Shown: positions 36,719-46,453, counted from the stretch's first letter. The stretch: DNA of 64,000 nt from Chitinophagales bacterium (GCA_021323755.1 JAJPKJ010000045.1:101692-165691), one strand, 5' to 3'. Made by a program: numbers and translations. Notes: a model not told the origin generated them from the sequence alone.

Positions 36719-37279
36719 TTACAATTGCACGCCCAGCATCGGTCCAAGGAAATATGTTCTTGTATATGCCTTGTACAAGGCTCCGCGTAAGCCGACTGAA
36801 ATGGCTGTGTTCGGAATTTTAAATTCGTATTCAGCAATCAAATTAACGCCTCTTGTTCTTCCTGTGCTTTGCTGAGATGGCCAGGTGGTTGTTTTTGATC
36901 CATCTTTATCGACGATAAGCGGGTAAGCTCTTTTGATATTGTAAAAAGAAAAAGAATATCCTAAACCTATTCGGAACAATGTTGCTTCGGTTTGATATGG
37001 CAACCAGTAAATATTAAAATCAATGGTATTGGCTTTGGTGTATTCCTGCACTTGTGTTGTGCGCGGATAGCCGGCAATATCAGCATGCTTGCCGCCGATC
37101 GCCCCTTCAAAGTTCTGAATAAGTGGAAACGCATACTCAAAGGCTGCAGTATATCCATTTAAACCCGGAAAGTCGTGGGTGTAGCCAAGTCCTGCTTTTA
37201 TTATACCGTTGTTTTCGGTGAATTGGGCTTGGAGTCTGCCCACGCAAATTGCCAGCAACAATACGATGAACCGCTTCAT
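36719..37279 (-). CDS. Outer-membrane beta-barrel-like protein
   Basis: 186 residues. Signal peptide (KRFIVLLLAICVGRLQAQ), then strands rich in aromatic residues (AGLGYTHDFPGLNGYTAAFE, IGLGYSFSFYNIKR, GVNLIAEYEFKI, SVGLRGALYKAYTRTYF) and a hydrophobic C-terminal strand (LGPMLGVQL). Predicted small outer-membrane barrel; function unknown. It converges on pyrD. Confidence 0.75.
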   Translation of the reverse strand: MKRFIVLLLAICVGRLQAQFTENNGIIKAGLGYTHDFPGLNGYTAAFEYAFPLIQNFEGAIGGKHADIAGYPRTTQVQEYTKANTIDFNIYWLPYQTEATLFRIGLGYSFSFYNIKRAYPLIVDKDGSKTTTWPSQQSTGRTRGVNLIAEYEFKIPNTAISVGLRGALYKAYTRTYFLGPMLGVQL

Positions 37280-37531
37280 AATAAAATTTTCAAAAGGTCA
37301 GAAAAAATGTTCAGCGTAAAGTTGATTTCGATAGAGTAGATTTTGTATTTGTATAACTCCGGCTGTTAAAAAAAATTGCGTTCAAACACGACAATTTTCA
37401 CCGGGAAACGACAAAATAGAAAATCTTGTCCATTAATAAAAGCTTCAGGAAAAATTTTGTTGAAATATTTATGTTCCCGGCGATAGAATGACTGCTCAGC
37501 AATCTTGCTTCGCAGATCTTGCCATTTTATT

Positions 37532-38236
37532 TTATCGCGTCAATAAAGTAGCGGCAACAATGCCGGCAGTTTCTGATCTTAATCTGGTTTCACCTAAACT
37601 AACCGGTAAGAAATGATGCTGTAAGGCAAATTCAATTTCATTTTTTGTAAAGTCTCCCTCGGGGCCTATTAAAATGATCTGCGCATTGGTGGCGCTGTTT
37701 ATCGCGTCATTTAGATCCACCTTTGCTTCATGGGCGCAATGCGCAATAAACTTTTGGGCATGATGGGATTGATTAATGATCCCATTTAATGGCTGCGCTT
37801 CATATAATTCAGGGAGCCATGATTGTTGTGATTGCAACATTGCGCTCACCAGAATATTTTTCATTCTATCAAAACGAAAATGAAGTTTCTCGGTTCTTTC
37901 GCAGATCATCGGGATAATTTCAGTGACTCCCAATTCAGTCGCTTTCTCCAGAAACCATTCAAAGCGATTTGTATTTTTCAAAAGTGAAATAGCAATGGAA
38001 ATTTTTCTTAAGCCCTGAGCTTTGCGGTTTATCTCTTTAACCCTGACAACACATTTTTTTTTGTGATCATCTGCAATTACGCAGGTAAGGAGATTTCCTT
38101 TCCCGTCAGTTAATAGCAGTTCTTCATTGATCTGCATCCGCAGAGACTGGACAATATGTTTTGATGCGTCTTCATCAAGAGTTATTAACGTATGCACATC
38201 ACCGGTGGTCTCAGTATAAAAAAAAGGAAGTTCCAT
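37532..38236 (-). CDS. rsmE: 16S rRNA (uracil(1498)-N3)-methyltransferase
   Basis: 234 residues, SPOUT-family RsmE. N-terminal PUA-like domain, then KNTNRFEWFLEKATELGVTE, PMICERTEK, and the SAM-binding knot ILIGPEGDFTKNEIEFA with SLGETRLRSETAGIVA. It methylates U1498 in the ribosomal decoding region. Length fits the family. Confidence 0.96.
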   Translation of the reverse strand: MELPFFYTETTGDVHTLITLDEDASKHIVQSLRMQINEELLLTDGKGNLLTCVIADDHKKKCVVRVKEINRKAQGLRKISIAISLLKNTNRFEWFLEKATELGVTEIIPMICERTEKLHFRFDRMKNILVSAMLQSQQSWLPELYEAQPLNGIINQSHHAQKFIAHCAHEAKVDLNDAINSATNAQIILIGPEGDFTKNEIEFALQHHFLPVSLGETRLRSETAGIVAATLLTR

Positions 38237-38346
38237 ATAGAGGAAGATGTGGTAATTGCTGATTTAGGGATTTATCGATTTCGAAAATCTTATTTTGATT
38301 TTAAATAGACCAAATCTAAAAATCCCAGATGACAGGATCAGAGATC

Positions 38347-39906
38347 TCAGAACGGTGTCTCTTCGTCATCACCAAAGAGCAGGTCATTCATTTTGCTTTC
38401 CGTCTGTATATATAGTTTAGCACCGCTGTTTTCATCATCCGGAACCGGTTTCCAATTCCCTGGCGGCAAACCGGTAGTGCCAAAATTATTACCGTCTTCT
38501 TCAATAAATTTTTGAATATGCAGCAGGGCTTTCAGCTTAATGGTTTCCAATGAACCGTTACGGTGCTTGGCAATACGAACATGCGTTTCGCCCTTATTGC
38601 TTTCGCCCATTTCATTGGCATTGATATCATAATATTCTGGACGATATAAAAACATCACCATGTCCGCATCTTGCTCAATTGCTCCAGACTCACGCAGATC
38701 GCTCAGTTGCGGCATCTTGCTCCCTTCTTTTCTTTTTTCAACTTCACGACTTAACTGTGAAAGCGCTATGATCGGAACCTGTAACTCTTTAGCCAATCCC
38801 TTTAAATCTCTTGATATGCGACTGATTTCCTGCTCACGGTTTGTATTCCGGTTCTCGCCGGTTCCACTCATCAATTGCAGGTAATCAATAATGATCAATC
38901 CAACATTATGTTTGTTCTTTAGTCGTCTGCATTTTGCGCGTAGTTCGAAAATATTCAGCGCAGCAGTGTCATCAATAAAGATCGGGGCTTGCGCCAGGCG
39001 TTGAATCCCTTTGGCATACAATTGTTTCATTTCATGCTCCTGCAATCTTCCGCGGGCAATCTTTTCCAACCATATTTCACTTTCAGCAGATAATATTCTT
39101 TGCACTAGTTGTCCAGCGCTCATTTCAAGACTAAAAAATCCAACCGCAGTGGGTTTTGTTGGATGCAATGCTGCATGACGAGCGAGATTTAATGCAAATG
39201 CCGTTTTACCCACAGAAGGACGCGCGGCAAGAATAATCAGATCCGTAGGTTGCCAACCATAAGTAACATGATCGAGCGAAGCAAAACCCGTGGGCACGCC
39301 GGTTACATCCTCATTTTTATTGCGCAGATCTTCGATACGTTGAATGGTTTTTACAAGAACCGTATCAATGCTGTCAAAATTTTTGCGAAGATGGTTATTG
39401 GTAATCTCAAATAATTTACTTTCCGCATCATCTAGCAAATCAAAAACATCGGTGCTGTCTTCATAAGCATCGCCAATAATTTCTCCACTAATGCGGATCA
39501 ATTCGCGTTGAATGAATTTTTGCAAAACGATGCGTGAATGCGTTTCAATATTGGCTGCAGAAACAACCGTGTTTGTAAGTCGCGTTACAAAATAGGCGCC
39601 ACCCACTTTATCCAATTCTTCCCGCGATTTCAACTCTTCAGACACCGTTAAAATGTCTATCGGCTGACTTTTTTGCGTAAGCGATTGCATCGCTTTAAAA
39701 ATCTGCTGATGACTTTCGACATAAAAATGTTCCGGTTTTAAAATTTCGGCAACGGTATCAAAAGCACTTTTCTCCAACATAATCGCTCCAAGCACGGCTT
39801 CTTCCAAATCTTTAGCTTGTGGGGGTATTTTTCCGTAAACCATGGTGCTCAAATCAATGGCAGGTCTGCGTCTTTGCTTTCGGTCTGTAAGGTTAGTAAT
39901 CTCCAT
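38347..39906 (-). CDS. dnaB: Replicative DNA helicase
   Basis: 519 residues from the ATG at 39906; a TTG four codons upstream is possible. N-terminal DnaB domain (PPQAKDLEEAVLGAIMLEKS), linker, then a RecA-like ATPase: Walker A AARPSVGKTAFALN, GFFSLEMSAGQLVQRIL, Walker B LIIIDYLQLMSG, and SDLRESGAIEQDADMVMFL. Hexameric helicase loaded at the origin. It is followed upstream by an unusually long AT-rich gap carrying DnaA-box-like sites. Confidence 0.97.
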   Translation of the reverse strand: MEITNLTDRKQRRRPAIDLSTMVYGKIPPQAKDLEEAVLGAIMLEKSAFDTVAEILKPEHFYVESHQQIFKAMQSLTQKSQPIDILTVSEELKSREELDKVGGAYFVTRLTNTVVSAANIETHSRIVLQKFIQRELIRISGEIIGDAYEDSTDVFDLLDDAESKLFEITNNHLRKNFDSIDTVLVKTIQRIEDLRNKNEDVTGVPTGFASLDHVTYGWQPTDLIILAARPSVGKTAFALNLARHAALHPTKPTAVGFFSLEMSAGQLVQRILSAESEIWLEKIARGRLQEHEMKQLYAKGIQRLAQAPIFIDDTAALNIFELRAKCRRLKNKHNVGLIIIDYLQLMSGTGENRNTNREQEISRISRDLKGLAKELQVPIIALSQLSREVEKRKEGSKMPQLSDLRESGAIEQDADMVMFLYRPEYYDINANEMGESNKGETHVRIAKHRNGSLETIKLKALLHIQKFIEEDGNNFGTTGLPPGNWKPVPDDENSGAKLYIQTESKMNDLLFGDDEETPF

Positions 39907-40540
39907 TATTGTCTTCAAAAAAGAATTAAAAAAATTTGTGTCCGGCCCTTTGTAATTCTATTAAGGAGCACAGCGTCGCACTCTTGTACTAAAATATTCG
40001 CATGCGTTTTTGGCAGCTCGTGCATCATTTCTATCGTTCATGATATTTTTCATTTTGCTGTAATTCATTTTGCATTTTGCTTTTCTGCTTTCAATCATGC
40101 AGACGAAAATACCACTTGGTTAAATCGTCTGATTCTTTAACCAGGCTCGTGGGGGTTAGTGTTCAGCTTTGTATTAAGAAAATGTTACGCCACTGTGAAC
40201 GAAATGTTACCCTAGAGTCAGGAAGGCGAATATAAAATTGAAATCAACGTTCAAGAAAAATTTTTTGTTCTTATATTTCTCCTAAAGAAATCTACATAGT
40301 TATTCCCGCTAATACAAAGCTTGTTCACAGTACTTACAAACCTATCCACAATTTAAAAAAGTTTTTACCATTTTTTCTATTTTAATAACAACATGATGTG
40401 CAAAAAAATGTCAAAAAAAAATTTTGCCAGGTTGCCGAGAAACCAGAATGACACTTCAGGCATTTTCAAAAAATATCATTTTGCCAAAATGCAACAGCCC
40501 GCTGTATTTGCGGGCTGCTGAAAAATCAAGAAATCAAATT
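39907..40540. other. 634-base AT-rich region beside dnaB with DnaA-box-like sites
   Basis: No gene is supported. Sites close to TTWTNCACA are TTGTTCACA (40321-40329), CTATCCACA (40342-40350) and, on the minus strand, TTTTGCACA (40397-40405, full match); a weaker one is at 40194-40202. They surround A/T tracts. AAATGTTAC occurs twice (40180-40188 and 40202-40210). This could be a replication origin, a DnaA-regulated promoter, or chance in AT-rich DNA. The left part should contain the dnaB promoter. Confidence 0.4.
40495..40517 (-). terminator. Hairpin after the first DUF6600 gene
   Basis: CAGCCCGC / GCGGGCTG (40495-40502 and 40510-40517) with a 7-base loop, 24 bases past the stop of the leftward gene. 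The following T-run is weak, so efficiency is uncertain. Confidence 0.55.
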
Positions 40541-42097
40541 TTATTGATGCTGGTCTTTGTTTTTGTCCTGGTCTTTTTGTTTATCGGTCGCCGCTTGAAG
40601 CTTTTTGTCCGATTGTTTATTTGGCCGGTTAAACTGCTTGTTTTTCTGATTGGCGTTAACGCCATTTGGATTATTCTGTGCTTGATTATTTCCTGTCCGG
40701 TTGTTTGGATTATTGCCAGCAGGATTACCATTGTTCGTGGGCCGCTGATTTTGATTATTATTCTGTGATGTAGTGTTGGCCGGGCGATTAAACTGATTAT
40801 TATTGGGCACAACATTATTCTTTGGTTGCGGCTGTTGTGTAACCGGAGTATTTTTTACCGGCTGATTTTGATTATTATTCTGCGATGTGGTGTTGCCCGG
40901 GCGGTTAAACTGGTTATTATTGGGCACAACATTATTGTTTGGTTGAGGCTGTTGCGTAACCGGAGTATTTCTTACCGGCTGATTATTGTTGAACCGGTTA
41001 TTATCCGTATTGCTGTTAGTCGTGTTATTAGCAGGTTGCTGATTGTTATTGAAATTATTCGGTCTGTTATTTTGCTGGTTCGCCGGCTGTTGATCATTAT
41101 TTGATCTGTTATTGTTATTTGACCTGTTTTCATTATTTGCCGGCTCCTGTCTTACATTGTTATTTGCAGGCGTTGTATTGTTGTTTGTATTCTGCTGCGG
41201 ATTTTCCTGCCTGTTAATTGTAGATCTTAAATTACCAAGTGGAGTGACCCGTGTTGGCGCGATTCTTTGTTGATTGTTATTATTGGCATTATTATTCGCA
41301 TTTGCATTAACATGGGGACGATAAATATTCAATTGCCCATTATTGAATTGTTCTCCGGGAGTATTTGACTGACGCACCGTTGCTGGTCTTACTGTTGTTC
41401 CGGTATATCGTGACACTTCACGGGGATCGGGACCCGAAATATAATTGTTCCGGATATTATTGTTTACGGTAGTCCTGTTGCTATTGATATTGGTATTGTT
41501 AACCGTGTAATTATTATTGATAACCGTGGTGTTATTGATAATGGTTACATTTCTGGTCTCATTTACATAGTAATTGCTTACCGACGGACTCGAAACATAT
41601 TGATGCGGAACAAAACACCAGTAACTTGACGGAGGATTATATGATGAAACGGCAACGCCCACTGTTACATTCGGACCTAAGGGAGCCCAGCCATAATAAT
41701 CAGCGCTCTGTCTCCAGCTAACCCAAGCAGGCGCCCATTGGTATCCAGGAATCCACATCCATCCATACATCGGGTCCATAAACCATCTGCCGTAATGGAA
41801 TGCTGCCCATCCCCAATTATAGCCTGATGACCATGTCCATCCATCTTCTGTATAAACCCATTGACCGTTTGTCGCATATGGTTTAAATCCCGGTCCAACA
41901 TTGGGCATCCATACATAACCATATTCAGGATAATCTATCCATTGTCCGTAAGGACTTAATTCATCATAAAAGGTTTGATAAGTTACCGTAGGTGGCTCCT
42001 CCATTGCCGGCGGCGGTGGATTTTGCACTACATAAGTGGGTCCGCAACTTGCAAAAAAAATAGCTATTGCAATAATTGCGCAAAGGTGTTTTTTCAT
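40541..42097 (-). CDS. DUF6600 lipoprotein with long Asn/Gln-rich repeat tail
   Basis: 518 residues. Lipoprotein signal with lipobox (IFFASC, then GPTYVV). The conserved domain (about 35-170) is Trp/Tyr/Gly-rich: YQTFYDELSPYGQWIDYPEY, GYVWMPNVG, GWAAFHYGRWFMDP and WAPAWVSWRQSADYYGWAPL, the DUF6600 signature. From about 190 on the protein is Asn-rich low complexity, including two near-identical 39-residue repeats (NTPVTQQPQP, then VVPNNNQFNRP). Probably a surface or cell-envelope protein with a disordered tail. It is a tandem paralogue of the next gene. Confidence 0.85.
   Translation of the reverse strand: MKKHLCAIIAIAIFFASCGPTYVVQNPPPPAMEEPPTVTYQTFYDELSPYGQWIDYPEYGYVWMPNVGPGFKPYATNGQWVYTEDGWTWSSGYNWGWAAFHYGRWFMDPMYGWMWIPGYQWAPAWVSWRQSADYYGWAPLGPNVTVGVAVSSYNPPSSYWCFVPHQYVSSPSVSNYYVNETRNVTIINNTTVINNNYTVNNTNINSNRTTVNNNIRNNYISGPDPREVSRYTGTTVRPATVRQSNTPGEQFNNGQLNIYRPHVNANANNNANNNNQQRIAPTRVTPLGNLRSTINRQENPQQNTNNNTTPANNNVRQEPANNENRSNNNNRSNNDQQPANQQNNRPNNFNNNQQPANNTTNSNTDNNRFNNNQPVRNTPVTQQPQPNNNVVPNNNQFNRPGNTTSQNNNQNQPVKNTPVTQQPQPKNNVVPNNNQFNRPANTTSQNNNQNQRPTNNGNPAGNNPNNRTGNNQAQNNPNGVNANQKNKQFNRPNKQSDKKLQAATDKQKDQDKNKDQHQ
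40745..40978. repeat. Tandem 117-base coding repeat, two full copies plus a partial third
   Basis: Copies at 40745-40861 and 40862-40978 differ at only a few bases; a shorter, more diverged copy begins at 40979. Each unit encodes 39 residues of the Asn-rich tail of the DUF6600 protein. The high identity implies recent duplication or ongoing slippage/recombination, so tail length may vary between strains. Confidence 0.85.
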
Positions 42098-42196
42098 ACG
42101 TAAATTTTAAGTTGTCAAAATTACTTCTTTCTTATTGCATAATTCATGCTAAAAATCATTTCTACAAAACTACCAGCATTAAATTTTTTGTGAAAA

Positions 42197-42223
42197 GAAA
42201 CGCCCGCGACCGGCAGGCGTTTC
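42197..42223 (-). terminator. Terminator of the second DUF6600 gene
   Basis: Stem GAAACGCC / GGCGTTTC (42197-42204 and 42216-42223), an 11-base loop, then TTTTCAC on the minus strand. It lies 43 bases past the stop at 42266, between the paralogues, so each has its own transcript. Confidence 0.65.
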
Positions 42224-42265
42224 ACCATCTCCAATTGATGGCCTTGTTATTCTCTATCTATAAAA

Positions 42266-43543
42266 CTATTTTTGTTTTCTATTAAAAATCCTGTTCGGAG
42301 AAAAGCTTCCAGCCGAAGCAAAAGAACGAGGGGCTGGCTGAACCTGGTGCGTTACTGTTCTTTGCTGAGCCGGCTGGCCTTGACGATATGCATTGCCGTT
42401 AGAAGGCATGACCGGCATTGTTCTGGCAACCGGTGATTGAAATGCAGGTCTTGAATTATTCATTACCGGCGAAGTATTGCGATTTTGCGCCTGGCGTTGA
42501 AATACATTATTGCTTGCATTGTTATTGACCACCGGTGCACTGTTCCGGTATTGCGCCTGCCGCTGAACAACATTGCTATTATTACCACTGAAAAAACTTC
42601 TTCTGTTATCTTCATTCCGGTTGATGTCAGGACGATTATTATTGATGATCTGTGTTGTTCTTGCCTGAGCATTATTATTGGTAACTGGCTGCGTTGGACC
42701 GTTGAACTGTTGCCTGTTTGACGGGGCAAATCTTTGCTGTGCATTATTTGAAATGGCTGTAGCATTCACTCTTGGTCTGAATATGCGTAGTTCCGTATTA
42801 TTGATCTGCACATTTCCCGGACGATCATTATTTCTGATCGCTAAGGGACGAATGGTATTGTGGGTGAACTGTTCTACTTCTCTCACATTCGGTCCTGCCG
42901 CAAAAAACCTGTTCGTACGATTATTGATATTGACCCTGTTATTGATTATGGTGGTATTATTAATTATCGTTGTGTTCCGGCTTGCATTCACAAAATAATT
43001 ATTGACATAAGGACTTGAAATATATTGATGGGGTACAAAACACCAATAGTTTACCGGAGGATCATATGAATCTATTGAAATGCTGAAGTTCACGTCAGGC
43101 ATCAATGGAGCCCATCCATAATAATCATTGCTGCTTCTCCAGCTAACCCAGGCGGGCGCCCATTCATAGCCGGGAACCCACATCCAGCCATAATAATTAT
43201 CATATAACCAACGACCGTAGTGGAATGCAGCCCATCCCCAACTATAATCGGAAGCCCATGTCCATCCCATATCCGTATAAACCCAATGCCCGTTCGTTGC
43301 ATATGGTCTAAAATCGCTGCCAACAGATGGCTGCCATACATAACCGTAATTGGGATAATTTATCCATTGCCCGTAAGGACTCAGGTCATCATAAAATGTT
43401 TGATAAGAAACATCATCAGACTGATAAGCATTATCATTCTGGTAAGTTTGATATTCATCTGATGAAGCAACCTGGCTATAGGTGGTGCATGCGGTTAATT
43501 GAATTGTTGTAACAATTAATCCAAAGAGTATAATTTTTTTCAT
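42266..43543 (-). CDS. DUF6600 protein with Asn-rich tail, paralogue of the gene at 40541
   Basis: 425 residues. Signal or lipoprotein signal (KKIILFGLIVTTIQLTAC) with a plausible lipobox at LTAC. The DUF6600 domain is nearly the same as in the neighbour: YQTFYDDLSPYGQWINYPNY, GYVWQPSVG, GWAAFHYGRWLYDN and WAPAWVSWRSSNDYYGWAPL. The tail is Asn/Gln/Arg-rich (RQAQYRNSAPVVNNNASNN, then FQRQAQNRNTSPVMNN) but differs in sequence from the neighbour, so the domain is conserved and the tail is fast-evolving. Confidence 0.85.
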   Translation of the reverse strand: MKKIILFGLIVTTIQLTACTTYSQVASSDEYQTYQNDNAYQSDDVSYQTFYDDLSPYGQWINYPNYGYVWQPSVGSDFRPYATNGHWVYTDMGWTWASDYSWGWAAFHYGRWLYDNYYGWMWVPGYEWAPAWVSWRSSNDYYGWAPLMPDVNFSISIDSYDPPVNYWCFVPHQYISSPYVNNYFVNASRNTTIINNTTIINNRVNINNRTNRFFAAGPNVREVEQFTHNTIRPLAIRNNDRPGNVQINNTELRIFRPRVNATAISNNAQQRFAPSNRQQFNGPTQPVTNNNAQARTTQIINNNRPDINRNEDNRRSFFSGNNSNVVQRQAQYRNSAPVVNNNASNNVFQRQAQNRNTSPVMNNSRPAFQSPVARTMPVMPSNGNAYRQGQPAQQRTVTHQVQPAPRSFASAGSFSPNRIFNRKQK

Positions 43544-43693
43544 AATTCAATTTTTAAGTGAGTAATTATAAATCAGACTTACTGAAAAACACGAAGTGTA
43601 ATTCATTGTCGGGCTTTAACTTTTGTTTATCCAAAAAAAATTCACATTTTATTGCCTGGAAATTTTCAATCTCAAAGCATATTCTTAAAAAAC

Positions 43694-43701
43694 TATCTTT
43701 G
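43694..43701 (+). promoter_or_regulatory. -7 element of the pheT promoter
   Basis: TATCTTTG, identical to the pyrD -7 element, ends 22 bases before the pheT ATG. The -33 element is not clear. Confidence 0.5.
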
Positions 43702-43723
43702 CACACCAAGAAAAATTGTATAA

Positions 43724-46150
43724 ATGACTATTAGCTATAATTGGCTTTGCGATTATTTACCGGTAAAAGTTGATCCTGAAAAGTTATCCCTGATACTTAC
43801 TTCTGTTGGACTTGAAGTCGAAAGTTTGGAGAGATATGAATCAATAAAAGGAAGTCTGGCAGGATTGATCGTTGGAGAAGTCCTCAGTTGCGAAAAACAT
43901 CCCAACTCGGATAAGCTGAAACTTACCACAGTTAATATCGGCGATGGTAAACCTTTGCAAATTGTTTGCGGTGCGCCAAATGTAGCGGCTGGACAAAAAG
44001 TAATTGTTGCAAAACCAGGCGTTACCATTTTTCCCATAAAGCACGAGCCATTAACATTACAAGTTGCCAAAATAAGAGGTGTTGAAAGTTTTGGAATGAT
44101 CTGCGCAGAAGATGAAATCGGGTTAAGTGAAAATCATGCAGGCATTTTAATTCTCTCTTCAGATGCAATTGTTGGCGCTCCCGCTACCAACTACTTTGAA
44201 CCATATGAGGATTTTATTTACGAAATCGGGTTAACCCCAAATCATATGGATGCCATGAGCCATATAGGTGTGGCGCGTGATGTTTGCGCTTATCTTTCCC
44301 ATCATGAAAACAAAGTATTAAAACCAAAATATCCATATCCCGATAACCTAAAGGTTGCAGATAATAGCGTGTCCATTTCCGTTAGTATCGAAAATAACAA
44401 TGGCTGCCAGCGCTATTCCGGTTTGAGCTTAAAAAATATAATTATCAAAGAATCCCCAAAATGGATGCAGGATAAATTAAATGCAATTGGCGTTCGTCCG
44501 ATCAATAATATCGTGGACATTACCAATTTTGTGCTGCATGAAACCGGGCAGCCGCTTCATGCATTTGATGCAGATGAAATAACAAGCAAAAAGATCGTTG
44601 TAAAAAATTTACCTGAAGGAACTCCATTCATCACCCTGGATGAAAAAGAAAGAAAATTAAGTGCCGCCGATCTGATGATTTGCAATGGCAATGAACCGAT
44701 ATGTATTGCAGGCGTATTTGGCGGATTGAAAAGCGGGATAAAATCAACGACAAAGAATATTTTTTTGGAAAGCGCTTATTTTAACCCAATTGATATTCGT
44801 AAGACTTCCGTAAAACACGGATTGCGAACCGACGCAGCCAGCAGGTTTGAAAAAGGAACGGACATTTCCAATACGGTAAACGTCTTAAAAAGAGCAGCAT
44901 CATTAATCCAAGAATTGGCAGCGGGAGAAATTGCGTCTGATATCATTGATTTGTACCCGGATCCAAAAGAAAAAATCATTATCGATCTAAAATATGAATA
45001 TCTAAAAAAGTTAAGCGGAAAGAATTATCGCCACGATTCAATAAAAAAAATATTATCAAGTCTGGATTTTGAAATAATACAAGAAAACGAAGGTGAAATA
45101 TATGTTGCTGCCCCGCATCATAAACCAGATATCACTCTGGCAGCGGATCTTGTAGAAGAGATCATGCGCATTGATGGTTTGGATAATATTGAAATCCCAT
45201 CCACCATTTCCATTTCCCCTTCAACGGAAACAGAAATCAATAAAGCCGCTTATAAAGAAAAAATAAGCAATTATCTATCGTCAGTTGGCTTTAATGAAAT
45301 ACTGACCAACTCCATAACCAACAGCGCCTATTTCTCTGAAAACGAAATGAAGGGAACTGTAAAAATGATCAATAATCTCAGCGCGGAATTAAATGTCCTG
45401 CGCCCTTCTATGCTGGAAACCGGGCTTGAATCGGTTTCCTTTAATCTCAACCGAAAGAATCAAAATCTTCGTTTTTTTGAATTTGGTAAAACCTACAGCA
45501 CGTCAGGAATTGGCAAATATGTTGAAAATGAACATTTGTGCTTGTTCATAACCGGTAAACTTGAAGAAGATTCATGGAAATCAAAATCAACAGAATCTGA
45601 TATTTTTTATTTAAAAGGGATTTGTGAAAAAATATTCAGTTTATTAAATGCAGAAACTTCGGATTTCACCATTGATGAAAATGAAAAATTCACCAGCAGT
45701 CTTTCCTGCAAAATAAAAGGCGAAACCGTCTTGAATTTCGGGATTGTAAAACAGTCAGTTTTACAAACATTCAGTATAAAACAACCGCTTTGTGTTGCTG
45801 ATTTCAATTGGTATAAATTGATGGATCTATTAAGCAGCAATAAAATTGAATTCAAAGAACTTCCCAAACAACTTCCTGTTTACAGGGATCTGGCTATCGT
45901 TGTTGATAAATCTTTACCGTATGCAGCAGTTGAAGATTCAATACAAAAAATTAATTTACCTAAATTACACAGCATTAAGCTTTTTGATATTTTTGAAAGT
46001 GAGAAATTGGGAACGAACAAAAAATCGCTTGCGCTAAGTTTTGTTTTTCGTAATGAGGAAAAGACTTTTACCGATAAAGAAGTTGATGAAATGATGAATA
46101 AAATAATGCTAACTTTAGAAAAAGCCGTGGGTGCTGAAATAAGAAAATAA
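43724..46150 (+). CDS. pheT: Phenylalanyl-tRNA synthetase beta subunit
   Basis: 808 residues, full length. tRNA-binding (EMAP-like) domain near 40-150 (LIVGEVLSCEKHPNSDKLKL, QIVCGAPNVAAGQKV), B3/B4 editing region (GVRPINNIVDITNFVLHETG, HAFDADEI), B5 domain, the catalytic-like core (ILTNSITNSAYFSENE), and the C-terminal anticodon-binding FDX-ACB domain (PVYRDLAIVVDKSLPYAAVE). It charges tRNA-Phe with the alpha subunit, whose gene is not in the window. Confidence 0.97.
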   Translation: MTISYNWLCDYLPVKVDPEKLSLILTSVGLEVESLERYESIKGSLAGLIVGEVLSCEKHPNSDKLKLTTVNIGDGKPLQIVCGAPNVAAGQKVIVAKPGVTIFPIKHEPLTLQVAKIRGVESFGMICAEDEIGLSENHAGILILSSDAIVGAPATNYFEPYEDFIYEIGLTPNHMDAMSHIGVARDVCAYLSHHENKVLKPKYPYPDNLKVADNSVSISVSIENNNGCQRYSGLSLKNIIIKESPKWMQDKLNAIGVRPINNIVDITNFVLHETGQPLHAFDADEITSKKIVVKNLPEGTPFITLDEKERKLSAADLMICNGNEPICIAGVFGGLKSGIKSTTKNIFLESAYFNPIDIRKTSVKHGLRTDAASRFEKGTDISNTVNVLKRAASLIQELAAGEIASDIIDLYPDPKEKIIIDLKYEYLKKLSGKNYRHDSIKKILSSLDFEIIQENEGEIYVAAPHHKPDITLAADLVEEIMRIDGLDNIEIPSTISISPSTETEINKAAYKEKISNYLSSVGFNEILTNSITNSAYFSENEMKGTVKMINNLSAELNVLRPSMLETGLESVSFNLNRKNQNLRFFEFGKTYSTSGIGKYVENEHLCLFITGKLEEDSWKSKSTESDIFYLKGICEKIFSLLNAETSDFTIDENEKFTSSLSCKIKGETVLNFGIVKQSVLQTFSIKQPLCVADFNWYKLMDLLSSNKIEFKELPKQLPVYRDLAIVVDKSLPYAAVEDSIQKINLPKLHSIKLFDIFESEKLGTNKKSLALSFVFRNEEKTFTDKEVDEMMNKIMLTLEKAVGAEIRK

Positions 46151-46165
46151 TTCAAAATAATTATA

Positions 46166-46453
46166 ATGAGCGACCTTGAACAACAACTAAAACAGGTTCA
46201 CGAAAAACTTCTGCTATTGGTAAAGCAATACCATGCATTGCAAAAAGAAAATAGCAAGTTGAAAGATGAGTTGAATGAAACCAAGCTCCGTAATAATACA
46301 CATACTGAAGAATTAGACCGCCTTCATCAACGCGCACAGATTTTACAGTCTTCAAAAAATGAAATGAATGAGGCAGAAAAAAAGGCGTTCGAAAAACGCC
46401 TTAATAATTACGTAAAAGAAATTGACCGCTGCATTGCGTTGCTGAACGAATAG
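46166..46453 (+). CDS. Small coiled-coil protein
   Basis: 95 residues, almost entirely a coiled coil: LEQQLKQVHEKLLLLVKQYH, ALQKENSKLKDELNETKLRN and KRLNNYVKEIDRCIALLNE. It starts 15 bases after pheT and precedes zapA, the usual position of this conserved protein in Bacteroidota. A link to cell division, as a ZapB-like partner of ZapA, is attractive but inferred from context only. Confidence 0.8.
   Translation: MSDLEQQLKQVHEKLLLLVKQYHALQKENSKLKDELNETKLRNNTHTEELDRLHQRAQILQSSKNEMNEAEKKAFEKRLNNYVKEIDRCIALLNE

Noticed and set aside
40745..40978. Direct repeats as a CRISPR array
   Set aside because: Units are 117 bases, contiguous, in frame and coding; no spacers and no cas genes.
40424..41104. 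Plus-strand frames rich in Ile/Leu/Val opposite the DUF6600 tail
   Set aside because: They are antisense to Asn/Thr codons (AAT, AAC, ACA), which read as Ile/Leu/Val on the other strand; the composition is a shadow.
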